The notes under the pieces are model-generated. The model searched no databases. It was not told the origin of the DNA and saw only the letters and a program-made list of their open reading frames with translations. The translations under genes were made by a program, and so were the position numbers. A stretch of DNA of 64,000 bases from Stomorhina lunata (Eukaryota > Arthropoda > Insecta > Diptera > Rhiniidae). The stretch is taken from the NCBI GenBank assembly GCA_933228675.1, contig OW121740.1, positions 157,097,828-157,161,827 of the forward strand. The letters run 5' to 3'. Positions 45,701 to 57,415 of this stretch are shown one piece after another. How positions within the stretch are numbered: the stretch's first letter is position 1; each line of letters starts with the position of its first letter.

Positions 45701-48700
45701 CTAACGTGGGTAAGATTTATCTCAAAGTGGTTAAAATCTTTCGTTAAGGGATGCTTTTACACAAAAATACAAATTCGTTTCATTTTTGCTGTTCCTGAAT
45801 GTTATAAAATGTATAATCATGTAATTTTCTTTTTCATTTATTACGCAGATTCCCTGGAAGATCAAGAGGGTGGAGCTATGTACATATCGTGCGATGTCTC
45901 AAATGGAGGTCCTGTGGAACCTGAAACGGGATATGTTCCCAATAATCCATTATTCGGTTTGGCGTTGGATAGTCCGCAGGTAAATTTTGTTCGTTAAAAC
46001 GTATAGGTGTTAACGGTTTTGATTAAAGAAAAAGTGTTTTACCGTCGGTTGAGGTTGAGAAAGTGAAAATTTTAAGAAGTGACACAAACGTTAGTAATTA
46101 TGAGTTTTAATTAAGTTAATAAAAAAATGAGTTAAATAAAAATTTAAATCATAAAAAAGTATAAACAAAAATTTTGAGTCCCAAAAAAGTTATAAAAATT
46201 TAGGTTAAACTGAATTAATTTTTTTACTGTAGTGTATTGCACTAAGATCCCAATTTATTACAATTAATTATTATTGTAATAAATAGTTTTTTGATAAAAC
46301 CAAAAAATGATAAAAACCAACCATCGAAACGTGTCGAGGAAAGGTTTCCCACCAACATTTTTGGTTTTATCAAAAAGCTATTTATTACAATAATAAATAA
46401 TTGTAATAAATTGGGATCTTAGTGCAATACACTAAAAACTTTTTAAATTAATGTAAAACAGTAAAACTTTTTAAATAAATGTTTGATGTCCCAAAATTTT
46501 TGATAAACCTGAATTAATTTTTTTTATTGAATCTTGTTTGTTTAAAACAGCGAAATAATGAGTTTAATGAAATTGGATTAATGTTAAATGTCATATATAC
46601 CGCTTACTTTAGTGATTCCCTTATTGCAGAAATGTAAGCAAAAATGGTTTATACAGTTCTGCCAAAATCACCCGATATTTCCATTAAAAAATAACTTGGA
46701 ATATAAGCAAAAGTTCTTTTAGTTATATCTTTTCCGATTACACGACCGCTTACTTTTCAAATTACCGAGAAGCTGAAACATTAAAAAACGGAATAGAAAC
46801 TGGGTAATGGTAAAGAAACTAGTCAACTTGGAATATAAGCAGATGTTTTTTTAGTTGCATCCTTTCCGATTACATGACCGCTTACTTTCCAACTTACCGA
46901 AAAGCTGAAACAATTAAAAACTAATTAGAAACTGGTTAACTTATTTCTGGATTACAAAGACATCGAAGAAGATAAACTTATTCATGAAAATTTAAAGCTC
47001 TTGTGATTTCTTCGGTGCAGAACCCCCGACCAACGATTTGAACGAAATATTTGGAATGCACTTCCAATTTTACTAGCTGACCCGGTCCGCGTTGCTGACC
47101 CTAAGCAAACATTAGTGTTTTATTACCATACGATTTAAATTGAACTTTTGACGAAATTTACGGCCTATAAATAAAAATCCATGGAATATGAAAATTGGAT
47201 TTTGCCACGCCTCTCCGCCCGACAGAAAAATCAAAAATCAGATTTCACAGTGTCACCCGCCTGGATATTCTGAAGATTCCCTGAAAATTTCATCAAAATA
47301 ACGTATGGACCGTTTTAGAGTCCATGCGTTACTTACTTACACACATCCTGTTTTAAAGATATAGAATTTTTCTACTTTTTGTTCGAGATTCTGCGGTAAG
47401 TCTCTTCTCTCGTCATAAAGAAATCACTTCAGTTTATCCCTTCTATTGCAATGCTTTAGCGTAAGCTGACAAGTAAGCGGTAGTGTAAAAAGTAGTTCTG
47501 CTTCTGTTCTCGTCAATGTTTCGATGGGATTGTCGTCGAAATATTAGAGGCAAGAAATCAGATTCCGGCAGAAAAAATGTTAACTTCTTGAAGATTACAA
47601 TGATAAAACCCCTAGCCGAAATCGAAAGGCCTTGACTTTTTTGTAAAGCCTAGTGTACTTCCAGATTCAAGTCAAATATTGTATAATTATCATTGGACAT
47701 TCTGTGACCAGAATCTCTTTCCTAGTAATACAGAAATCACTAAGTCCTATCACTTTCATTAGTGCAATGCTTCAACCCATGTATATGATGAAAAGTAAGC
47801 GGTTACGTAAGCAAAAAACATACAATTAAAAGTAGTTCTGATTATCTTTTCGCCAATGTTTTGCTGGGATTGCCGTCAGAATATCAAAAATCCATAAAAT
47901 CAAGGCAAGAAATCGTATACCTTAACTTCTTTCTAGATTACAAAGAAAAAACTTCCGAGCGAAATTGAAAGGGCTTGACTTTTCTCTGAACCCGAAATGT
48001 TCGAGACGAACTTTCAGATTTAAGTCAAATATTGTACAATTTTTGTTCTAGAATCTTTGACAGGAATTACACAGTCTTATCACTTTTATTTGAACAATGC
48101 TTCAGCCATTACAAAGTAAGCGGTAACGTAAGCAGGAAATATTAAATTAAAAATAGTATTGCTAAGCTTCTCATCAACATTTTGTTGGGATTGCCGTCGC
48201 AATATCGGAAATCTATTAAATCGAGGGAAGAAATCGGAATAAAATAATTGGCATCCAAAGGTCTAAGAATATTGAAGAAGCCATTAAAGTATTCATAGAT
48301 TTACAATGACTCATAGTCATTAATAGACCTACAAACCCTCATAGCATGGAAAGAAACCATAAGGAATGTTATTTCTTCGTTCGCTTCTATGAATTCTTGC
48401 TTAATTTCTGTAGAACTCTAGATGTTTCCTAACCTAAAGTGGAATACAACTCTCCTCCATGGGCCGGTGCCTCAAAGCGTTTTATGGAGTTACTTGGCGG
48501 GGTACAGAAAAGGGCGTAGGTACTTAAAGGGGACAGTAGAGCCAACTCTTTTGAATCACTTGAGCATTTTTGCAATGCATATATATTGCAATTGAAACAA
48601 GGGGTACTTCTCTCAGACAATGAGCTGCATCAGATTCTATTTTTAGACTCATTGAAAGGGACCTACGTTTTACTCCGGCTCCTAACGGCAAATACATTAG

Positions 48701-51700
48701 TTAGAGAAGTTTTACATAGCCTAATACTCAATAACCAGTGGCTAGCTGAGTTATGAGGTGAACCGCGGCTTTTTTGAAAATGTATTTTTTTCAAGTCGAA
48801 CTTGGAACCTCTGGTATGCTAGGCGGATGACTAACCTGCTATACCACGGCGGTTCAATGTGGAATGTGTTTTACTGTTGCAGCGATAAAACGATGAACAA
48901 ATCCAAAATAAATTGGCTGCAAATGTTAGAAATTTATATACCGAGTTCATTCCAAAAAATATATAATAAAAGGGTTCAAATTAAAGCTTCATTTTTTTAT
49001 GAAAATTAAAGTGGTTATTTTAGGAAATATAACAATTATAAAAAAAAATTTAGATTCCAAATCTTCCCTTGACTTTAGGAAAATATTTACATTAATAAAT
49101 TATTAGCAATTTTAACTGCAATTCTTGAATAACTTTTTGATATTTTTCCATATTTCCCATTCCAGCAAGAGTGTGCTGCCGCATCGTGTATTGGTTGTTT
49201 CTCGTGTCAGGGCAATACAGTATTACCGCTATCCTCATTGCCGAGCAACGATTTTGATTGTGGTTCCTGTTTCGATCCAATTGTTGTCGGCGATCTTGGT
49301 GGATCTGCACAAAATAATTCACAAGTTTTACACAATAACACCGGAAATAGTGGCGTTGGCAATACTTGTGTATCCAATTATTGGTCCACCGATGAAATGG
49401 CGTCAACATTCCCAGGCTTGCCACCATTAGACATTGATCCCCTACCCAGCCTCTTTCCCTTCTCACCGTGTGGTGCATCTTACAACTTCTCGGCCAATCC
49501 CCATCAAGCTTCACTCTCGTATACCGTACATCCGCATCAAATGTTAGTCTCACCCAGTAGTCACCAGCATCAACATCAGCACCATCAACAGCATCATCAG
49601 TCGGCGTCAGCAATAGCCACGTCGTCAGCCTCATCGCCGACCTCATCGCTGTCGTCATCGTTAGTCGGTGGCCAGCAGCAAACGTTATCGCACAGTAATG
49701 CATTGAATAATGTGGCGGCGCAGTCATGTTATTATGATCCCATAAATTCGTCAACGTCGTCAGTAACGGGAAATGTCGCGGGCAATTCGTGTAATTCTCA
49801 GCATATGAGTGCTACGTCAGCGGGTGCCGGTGCTGCAGCCATGTATCCCAGCATGAGTGTTAATGTTAGTATGAACATGACAATGCATGGTTATGGGGCT
49901 GCTGATGCTACAATGCCCATGCAATGTTCACAAGTGAGCCTTTTTTATTATTTCCTAATTATTAGTTTCTTTAATACGAAAGTTCTATAAAAAAAACTAA
50001 TTTATTTTTTAAATTATTTTTAAAACTTGCAGATGCAATGGACACCCACAAATTCCTCCTCAGCGGTAAATGTCTTGTATCCTCCTTTATTAAGTCCCTC
50101 ACATTACCCAGCAGCTGCTACCTACTCGTTTACTGCAGATTTTCGAGCTCCTTCCCTGCAGTCGAATCAAAATTCCTCAGCTCTTCTGCCCTCTTTAAAT
50201 GAAGCCCTCGATAAAGATACATCACCACCGCCAGCTCCACTCATGGATGCTGTAACACCAAAAAGTTTCTATACAAGCACACAAGTGGGTCAAAGTTATT
50301 CGCCGCCCACTAAAAGTCCAACCCTATTCACACAAATGCGTGACACAAAACCTTTCAACCAAATATTATCGGGAGCCTCATCGAATTCGGGCGTTACCAG
50401 TGGCTACGAAGACGAGGACAGCAATGAAGAGGGTTCGGATAGCAAACCGAATCTTTGTCGTTTGTGTGGCAAAACCTACGCCCGTCCCAGTACGCTTAAG
50501 ACCCATTTGCGAACGCATTCGGGCGAGAGGCCCTATCGCTGTCCCGATTGCAATAAAAGTTTCTCGCAGGCCGCCAATCTAACAGCTCATGTACGCACAC
50601 ATACTGGTCAGAAGCCGTTTCGTTGTCCTATTTGTGATAGACGTTTCTCACAAAGTTCCAGTGTCACTACGCACATGAGAACCCATTCGGGTGAGCGTCC
50701 CTATCGTTGTTCAGCGTGCAAAAAATCTTTCTCGGACAGTTCAACACTGACGAAACACTTGCGTATCCATAGCGGCGAGAAACCGTATCAGTGTAAATTG
50801 TGTTTATTGAGGTGAGTAGGAACATCTTAAGAAAATTAGAGATATTAGATTTTATAAACCAGGTCAGTGTCCACAATTGAGATGAGGGATAGGCCAAGAT
50901 AAGTCTGGACTTACCAAATTAAGACCAATCAGAACCGTTGTTTGGTATCTAACATTCCCTACATCACCCTCAAAGCACTGTTTAGATTATTAGAAGTTTA
51001 TCAAGTCGGACCAATTTAAAAAGTTTTATTTGTTGTTTCAGTTGTTTAAAATTTTTACTAAAAATTCAAATTTTTACTAAAAATTCAATCTTTTACTAAA
51101 AATTAAAATTTTCAATAAAAACTTAAATTTTACTAAAAATTCAAATTTTCAATAAAAACTTAATTTTTACTAAAAATTCAAATTTTCACGAAAAACTATA
51201 ATTTCACTAAAAATTTAATTTTTACTAAAAATTTAAATTTTTACTAAAAATTCAAATTTTTACTTAAAGTTAAAATTTTTACTACAAATTAAAATTTTCA
51301 CTAAAAATTCAAATTTTTACTAAAAATTAAAATTTTTACAAAAAATTCAAATTTTCACTAAAAATTAAAATTTTCACTAAAAATTAAAATTTTCACTAAA
51401 AATTCAAATTTTTACTTAAAGTTAAAATTTTTACTACAAATTAAAATTTTCACTAAAAATTCAAATTTTTACTAAAAATTAAAATTTTTACAAAAAATTC
51501 AAATTTTCACTAAAAATTAAAATTTTCACTAAAAATTCAAATTTTCATTAAAATTCAAATTTTTACTTAAAACTGAAATTTTTACTAAAAATTAAAATTT
51601 TAACTAAAAATTAAATTTTTTACTTAAAATGCAAATTTTTACTAAAAATTTAAATTTTCACTAAAAAGTCAATTTTTTGATAAAAATTTTCGCTAAAAAT

Positions 51701-53305
51701 TCAAATTTTCACAAAGAAAATTATAATTTTCAATAAAAAATTAAATTTTACAAAAAATTAAAACTTTTACTAGAAATTCAAATTTTTACTAAAATTAAAA
51801 TTTTTCCTTAAAATTAAAATTTTTACTAAAAATCTTAAATTTTACTAAAAATTTGAATTTTTACTAAAAATTTAAATTTTTACTAAAAATTTAAATTTTT
51901 ACTAAAAATTAAAATTTTTACCATAAATTCAAACTTTTACGAAAAATTAAAATTTTTACTTAAAATTCAAATTTTTACTAAAATTAAAATTTTTACCAAA
52001 AATTCAAATTTTTACTAAATACTTAAATTTTCAGTTAAGCTTAAATTTTTACTAAAAATTAAAATTTTTACTAAAAAATTAAAATTTTTACTAAAAATTC
52101 AAATTTTTATCAAAAATTCAAATTTTTACTTAAAATTAAAATTTTTACTTAAAATTAAAATTTTTACTAAATATTCAAATTTTTACTAAATATTCAAATT
52201 TTTACTAAAAATGAAAATTTTTACTAAAATTGAAAATTTTTACAAAAATTTCAAATTTTTACTTAAAATTCAAATTCTTACTAAAAATTCAAATTTTCAT
52301 TAAAAATTTCAAATTTTTATTAGAAATTCAGATTTTTACTACAAGCCCAAATTTTCACTAAAAATTAAAATTTTACTATAAATTCAAATTTTCACTAAAT
52401 TTTTTACTAAAATTCAAATTTTTAATTTAAATTCAAAAAAATTTAAATTTTCACTAAAAACTTAAATTTTACTTTAAATTCAAATTTTTACTAAAATTCA
52501 AATTTTTACTAAAATTAAAATTTTTACTAAAAATTCAAATTTTTACTATGCATTCAAATTTTCACTAAAAATTCTAATTTTTACTACAAACTTAAATTTA
52601 TACTAAAAATTCAAATTTTCACTAAAAATTTAAATTTTCAATAACAACTTAAATTTTACTAAAAATTTAAATTTTTATTAAAAATTCAAATTTTCATCAA
52701 AAATTCAAATTTTCAATAAAAATTTACATTTTCACTAAAAATTCAAATTTTCAATATAAATTAAAATTTTCAATATAAATTAAAATTTTCAATAAAAATT
52801 AAAATTTTCAATCAAAATTCAAATTTTTACTAAAAATTCAAACTTTTACTAAAAAATAAAATTATCACTAAAAATTAAAATTTTCACCAAAAAGTCAAAT
52901 TTTTACTTAAATTAAAATTTTCACTTAAAATTCAAATTTACACTAACAATTTAAATTTTTACTAAAAATTCACATTTTCGCTAAAAGAAAAAGGAATTTT
53001 TCATTCCTTTAAAATTTGTGTCATTCGTAAAGAATTCTAAAACGCATTTAGATAAAATAAAACCCCTTGGTTTTACATACATTTTTTAGATTTCTTTTTT
53101 TTCAAGAGGTGTTAGGGGCATTTAGCGAATTAAAATAGTTTTTCTTTTGAATGCTAGACATTCGAAAAAAATTTAATATTCGAATAAAAACAATAATTGG
53201 CAAATTTAACATTTTCCCTTTTCCAGATTTTCCCAATCGGGCAACTTAAATCGACACATGCGCGTACACTCGACCAACAATAATGGCAGCAATCTATTGA
53301 CGTGA
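41551..53305 (+). CDS. Glass, C2H2 zinc-finger transcription factor
   Basis: Coding exons 41551-41596, 45849-45979, 49166-49933, 50033-50811 and 53227-53305, 600 residues (Drosophila Glass has 604 from memory). Exon 1 is short ([15 protein letters not shown]) and joins in phase 1 to [20 protein letters not shown]. The middle is Ser/His/Gln-rich low-complexity sequence with conserved blocks such as [20 protein letters not shown]. Five C2H2 fingers fill residues 457-589: C457-C460-H473-H477, C485-C488-H501-H505, C513-C516-H529-H533, C541-C544-H557-H561, C569-C572-H585-H589. Finger 5 is split by intron 4. Glass acts in the nucleus as a DNA-binding activator needed for photoreceptor and other eye cell fates in Drosophila. 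Introns 1, 2 and 4 (4.3, 3.2 and 2.4 kb) are full of repeats. The stop is TGA-C with a long open frame beyond it (separate entry). Confidence 0.96.
42378..42702 (-). repeat. R1 copy in glass intron 1, part 1
   Basis: Reverse complement of the R1 right half, including ATGTCCGTCCGTCCGTCTGT and the CCTCCCATAGGTCCCACTTC region. It stops after AACAAATACTGCTTAT and resumes at 44036, so about 1.3 kb was inserted. Confidence 0.75.
42703..44035. repeat. Insertion inside R1 with tandem repeats
   Basis: Begins with a (TA)n run (42728-42775). Units repeat near 42840-43200 around GGTACTTTTTTGA and AATGGGTAAAA. Then 43265-43840 holds about four or five units of about 130 bp with ATTTGATCATG, TAGCAAAGTTGT, GAGCCGGCGAAGGTTT and GGTGGCGCCACTGAAA. 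No coding sequence. Confidence 0.65.
44036..44450 (-). repeat. R1 copy in glass intron 1, part 2
   Basis: Continues the interrupted copy (ATCACTGTACCAAATTTCGT) and ends ACTATAACACTTTCTTACTT, the outer end of R1. Confidence 0.75.
44753..45025. repeat. Repeated CATTGGCCCTTTTAGCA motif
   Basis: Three close copies, at about 44753 (CATTGTCCCTTTTAGCA), 44832 and 45000. An inverted neighbour at 44811 makes a perfect stem AAAAGGGCCAAT / ATTGGCCCTTTT, and there is a weaker match near 44873. It lies in glass intron 1. Confidence 0.6.
45026..45848 (+). other. Rest of glass intron 1
   Basis: AT-rich intron DNA without recognised repeats. The acceptor TTATTACGCAG precedes exon 2. Confidence 0.5.
46230..46434. 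mobile_element. Palindromic MITE in glass intron 2
   Basis: Two arms of about 80 bp, nearly perfect: TAGTGTATTGCACTAAGATC ... GATAAAACCAAAAA against its inverse ending TTAGTGCAATACACTA. TA at each edge may be the target duplication. One arm alone recurs at 33715-33805. Confidence 0.75.
46682..46950. repeat. 132-bp tandem duplication
   Basis: ACTTGGAATATAAGCA begins units at 46694 and 46826. Both continue through TTTCCGATTACA(C/T)GACCGCTTAC and CCGA(G/A)AAGCTGAAAC. Confidence 0.75.
47075..47390. repeat. Dispersed repeat, LINE 3'-end type
   Basis: Starts ACTAGCTGACCCGGTCCGCG and contains TAGAGTCCATGCGTTACTTA. This combination is common in 3' ends of insect LINE copies, but I cannot name the family. 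Confidence 0.45.
47391..48270. repeat. Tandem repeat of ~320-340 bp units
   Basis: About three diverged units marked by TGGGATTG(T/C)CGTCG or TGGGATTGCCGTCAG at 47528, 47868 and 48188, each with AAGTAAGCGGT upstream. The later two units share GTCAAATATTGTA(T/C)AAT. Confidence 0.7.
48589..48860 (-). repeat. tRNA-headed SINE-like repeat (copy 3)
   Basis: Read on the minus strand, it starts with a tRNA-like head: GCCGTGGTATAGCAGGTTAG (box A), loop CTAGCAT, and GGTTCCAAGTTCGA (box B). It continues through AAAAGCCGCGGTTCACCTCA to GAGAGAAGTACCCCTTGTTT. It is the best-preserved copy of the family. Confidence 0.7.
51050..52990. repeat. Satellite array V in glass intron 4
   Basis: About 100 units of about 19 bp, consensus ACTAAAAATTCAAATTTTT, with TTTTCA and AAAATTAAAA variants. 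A block of about 152 bp is repeated: TTTACTTAAAGTTAAAATTT occurs at about 51260 and 51412. It makes up most of the 2.4-kb intron that splits zinc finger 5. No CTATAG palindrome. Confidence 0.95.
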
Positions 53306-53659
53306 CAAAAACAACGCAGTGGAGGTGGTTTTCAACACTATCATCCCCACAACCCGCACACCCATCATGCCTATGCACATCATCACCACCATCATCATCA
53401 TCATGCGGCCGCTGCTGCAGCAGCAGCAGTTGCCGCCTCTGGACATCATCCAACACATTCCTTAAATGCCAGTAATTATGGCGATTATGTTAATCATCAT
53501 ACGCATCCACATGCCCACCCGCACCTGCATTCGCACACACATCCTCATCATACACATTCCCATGGCATCGGCGATTATGCTACACCCGGTTCACAAAACT
53601 ATTCAGGGTATTATTTTTGTGCTGCATTAAATAAACCCAAATTGGAAAGATTTTATTAA
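53306..53659 (+). CDS. Glass readthrough extension (117 codons)
   Basis: Directly after the glass TGA (53303-53305) the same frame stays open for 117 codons to TAA at 53657-53659. It begins QKQRSGGG. It holds nine histidines in a row and then eight alanines, and two His-rich stretches separated by SLNASNYGDY, and ends GDYATPGSQNYSGYYF plus a tail. The sequence is GC-richer than its surroundings and uses mixed CAT/CAC and GCN codons, so it is not a pure triplet repeat. The stop context is TGA-C, the most readthrough-prone in flies. From memory, Drosophila gl also has a stop-suppressed isoform. If translated, the C-terminus would be low-complexity and possibly part of an activation or interaction region. 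Confidence 0.7.
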   Translation, partial: QKQRSGGGFQHYHPHNPHTHHAYAHHHHHHHHHAAAAAAAAVAASGHHPTHSLNASNYGDYVNHHTHPHAHPHLHSHTHPHHTHSHGIGDYATPGSQNYSGYYFCAALNKPKLERFY

Positions 53660-54654
53660 AAAGTGGATAAATTTAAAAAAATGAGAAATAAGAAAGAAAT
53701 GAACAAATTCAACGAATAAAAAAAAAATATTTGTGTATCTAGTGGTTTTTGATAATTAAACAAAGAAATTAAAAATTATTATAATCTATTTAAATAAATA
53801 ATTGAAAATTGTTTTCATATTTTTTTAGCATTTATGCTCAAATTGAAATATTAAAGAAAATAAGATAAAAATTTAAAAATCCAATATACAACGTAATTAA
53901 TTAATTATATTAATATGTATTTATAAACAAACAAACAAACAATAATAATAAATGTGTAAATATGCTTCTTCTGTATTATGTAGTCAAATAGTTTTTATGT
54001 TCGTTATTATTTTATTTTTTAAAACTCTTTTAACAAATTCCCAGTACTAAAATTAAGTTTTATTTGATAATTTTTAACTTTTTTTGTTTTAAATTTTTTT
54101 TATTAGAAAACTAGTTTTAACGAAAAAGAAAATCAAAAAACACGCATAAAGAAACCAGAAATAGTTATAATTAAAACCAAAAGTTTTAATTTTTAAAATT
54201 AAATTCAGTCTTTTTGGAATTCAAATTTTAGTTGTCCTCAAAATTTTCAAAGTATTTTTAAATTATAATCAAATTCTGAAAAAAAAACAAATAATTTATA
54301 TTAGCTATAAGTCAGGGTGCTTCTAATGTATTTCAAAATTTCCTTCTATACCTAATTTTTAAATAATTAAATCAACAAAACAAATTATATTTAATTAAAC
54401 AAAAAATACAAACAATTAATATTTATAATAATAATAAAAAAGCTAGAATTTTAAAACTCTAGTCAATCTTTAAGCTTAAACGTTCTATAATTTTTATTTT
54501 TCAATTCCAATTAATAAAAACAACAAAAAATATTTTAAAATATTTAAAATTAAACAAATAATTAAAAAATATAAATAAATGATTTGTATTTGAAAAATTT
54601 AAAAGAAATTTTTACTTAGCATTATTTTAAATTTTTATGTTAAAATTTGAAAAA
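53660..54654. other. 3' side of glass, no other gene
   Basis: Very AT-rich; probably glass 3'UTR and intergenic DNA. GAATAAAA near 53717 and AATAATAATAAATG near 53940 are possible polyadenylation signals. Confidence 0.45.
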
Positions 54655-54865
54655 AAAAACAAGTAAGAAAGTGCGATACCCTTCACCACTAAGGTCAAAG
54701 GTGTTCTTTTTCCTGTATAAAGACAAATATTTGCTAAATTTTGTCATCATACAAACATATTCTCAAAACTTATACATTTAGGCTGTTTCTGTCATTTGGA
54801 CTTATATGACAGCTAGGGCCAAATGTAGACCGTTTATTATAAAATTTGGCAAATTGATTACAGTT
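54655..54865 (+). repeat. R1 partial copy
   Basis: ACAAGTAAGAAAGTGC, then ATACCCTTCACCACTAAGGT and CTAGGGCCAAATGTAGACCG match the left part of R1. The copy stops within the AATTTGGCAAATTGATTACA region. Confidence 0.75.
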
Positions 54866-55094
54866 GCTTGTATTAAATTTTAACAGAAAAAATAATAAAT
54901 ATTGTTGCTTAGTTTATGGAAAACCTATGCTGAAATGTTTTTTAATATTGGACGATATTAACCCTTTCTTCACCGGTGTCAAATGTCAAAATTTGGATTT
55001 TCTTAAAATCTTCATACCGAGATTACGAAATATTAAGTAATAAAAGCATGAAAATAATTGTTTTTGACAAGATTAGCATTAAATATTTCTTCAC

Positions 55095-56040
55095 TGAATA
55101 TCACTTAGCAACGCTGACCATACCGGAGCAGCATAATTTTCCACTGACCGACCAATCGCTTTATAGGTAGACAACAAGGTTTCTTTGTCCATTCCCCAAG
55201 TACTGCCGGCTAGTGTTTTAAGAACCTTGTTTCTACATCGCAATTGGTTCACCATCGATCTCGACGCCAAGTTGTAGGCTTACTTCTTTTGTCCAGATGG
55301 TAAATAGGGTCGCTTAGGATTTAGTTGGTTGTATCTTCAAGTTACGTTCAGTGAAGAAATTATGGATAATACTGAGATAACGATTCACCTTATCGCATAG
55401 GTCTGTCGACCGGTTGTCATTATCGTGCAGTCGTCCGCATATGATATCACTTCAACGCCTTGCGGTGGAGCTGGGAGTATAGAGAGGTAAAAGTTAAACA
55501 GGAGTGGCGAAAGGACTCCGCCCTGTCGTTCTCTAAATTCTACGAACGACAGACGATCACTCAGATAATTTACTATAAATCTCTTCAAATTTGTTGGCAT
55601 TGTGGACAGCAGGATGTCCTGGAAGAAGATGACATGGCTTACCGTGTCAAAGGATTTCGACAAGTCAAGAGCCACAAGGGCCGTTCTGGACCCTGGTTTA
55701 AGCATTGTTCGATCTGAGTGGTAATGGCTGTTAATGCTGTAGTTGTGTACGGTCTGTACGATAATCGCTTATTAGCAGGTTTCCCAGGTTTTAATATTGG
55801 GATCAATCTACCCACTTTCTAGACATCGGGTATAATAAGGCTGGCCATAGGCAGGTTTATGACACCTGTCAAAAACTCAATTTCCCACTCGCCTAGGTGT
55901 CTTAGCCTCAGCATGGAAATTCCGTCAGGCCCAATTGTCTTTGAAGGCTTAGCTGTACGAATGGCCTTTGCAACTTCCGGGGTGCTCAATAAATAATTGA
56001 CTAAAAGCTAGCAATTACGCTTTCGGGTCGGTGTATGGTG
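55095..56040 (-). pseudogene. Jockey-type LINE RT fragment
   Basis: On the minus strand, from 56040: VAKAIRTAKPSKTIGPDGIS (fingers), then RTALVALDLSKSFDTVSH, QGGVLSPLLFNFYLS and ISYADDCTIM with the YADD catalytic motif. After frame breaks come KVLKTLAGSTWGMDKETLLS and YAAPVWSA, found after the RT in Jockey/LOA-like elements. Truncated at both sides. Confidence 0.8.
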
Positions 56041-57415
56041 TTATTGGGAAACTTTATAGTGACCCGATCATCTTTTTTCATATTTATGATCGGAGAAAAG
56101 CGGAGATTTTTCAGTTGATTTTTTGTTGACGAAAATTCTTTCGATTTTTATTTATAGTAAATAATTCATAAAACTAAGTATAAAATACAATGGACAGTTT
56201 GCTTTTGTAAAGAATGTTGCTCATTTTCCTTTGATTCCATTTTTGTTGAAACAGCAATTTTCGATCGTAACGGAACTGAATGCGGAGACGTAATCGAAAT
56301 GCAAAATAGAGGCGATTAACTAGGTGTCGGAGCAGATTTTAGTATTGGAATGGCGAAACTCATGATGCAAAAGATGTTTATTTTAAATAAAAAAAAAACT
56401 AATTCTTAGCGTTATTTAAATCACATATGCAATTTTTATTGTATCTTATATTAATAGCAACTGAGAAAAACGGATCCCCGATCATAACGCAGAATACATA
56501 CAATCAAAAGAAACTGAAACGAATTGAAATACAGAATACCAAAATTGCCAGACAGAGAAAATTTGGATTCGAATAGCAACACATGGGCCAATAAACAAAT
56601 TTTATTTGCTATGTCGATTTGCAAATGCTACGATGCTTGACTATTTGCAACGGATTGTGAACTGGTTTAATATTAAAGTGTTTTTAATATTTCATCTTTT
56701 TTTTTAAGATTTGCAATTTAAACAAATTTACAAAAAAATTTACTTGGAAAATCAATAAGTGACAGGAAATTTATATGTGAATAGAGTTAAGTTTTAGAAG
56801 TTATTTTCGTAAATGAAATCTTACAAAAATGTATAATGTGAATATGGTATAACTTTCACAAAATTGTAATTTATTTGTAAAAACGATCATGTATCAAACA
56901 TGCGAATTAATTTTCATTGAATTATCGAGTCTTCGATTGAATTTTTAGTTCTTTGGCATAAAAATAAATTTAAAGTGAAATACTAGGCTTTAAAAAAGTG
57001 GAAAATTATTTCTAAGTCATATAATAGGCCCTATATAGTTTTGAAAACCTTTTTCTAAAATAAAAATACTAAATGAGTCTTACCTTGTAACAGCATCTGT
57101 TAATACATTTTTCTGCTCTTTAATTATCTTCTATTTTAAATAAACACTTTAATTCTTCTATTGGAATCTTGAATTCTTGAACACTAAAATCTTTTCATTT
57201 TCTATCATAGCTCTATTGTTTGCTTCTAAATGGAATCTTGAATTTAACAACCACGTACTCGAATTTTCATTTAAAAATGTTTTGTAATTTCTATACAAAA
57301 AGTTGAAAAACTTTAATGAAACAAAAATACAAAACTTAAAAAAATAATAAAGATACGAACTTAAACTAGCTGGGAATACTTAGCTTCCTCTCAAGCAATT
57401 CCATCTTGTTAGGTT
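56041..57415. other. Intergenic between LINE and Nup43
   Basis: AT-rich; no gene. The Nup43 3'UTR must lie at its right end. Confidence 0.45.

Noticed and set aside
49092..49754. 220-codon open frame on the minus strand
   Set aside because: It is the antisense of glass exon 3, which has clear protein conservation on the plus strand.
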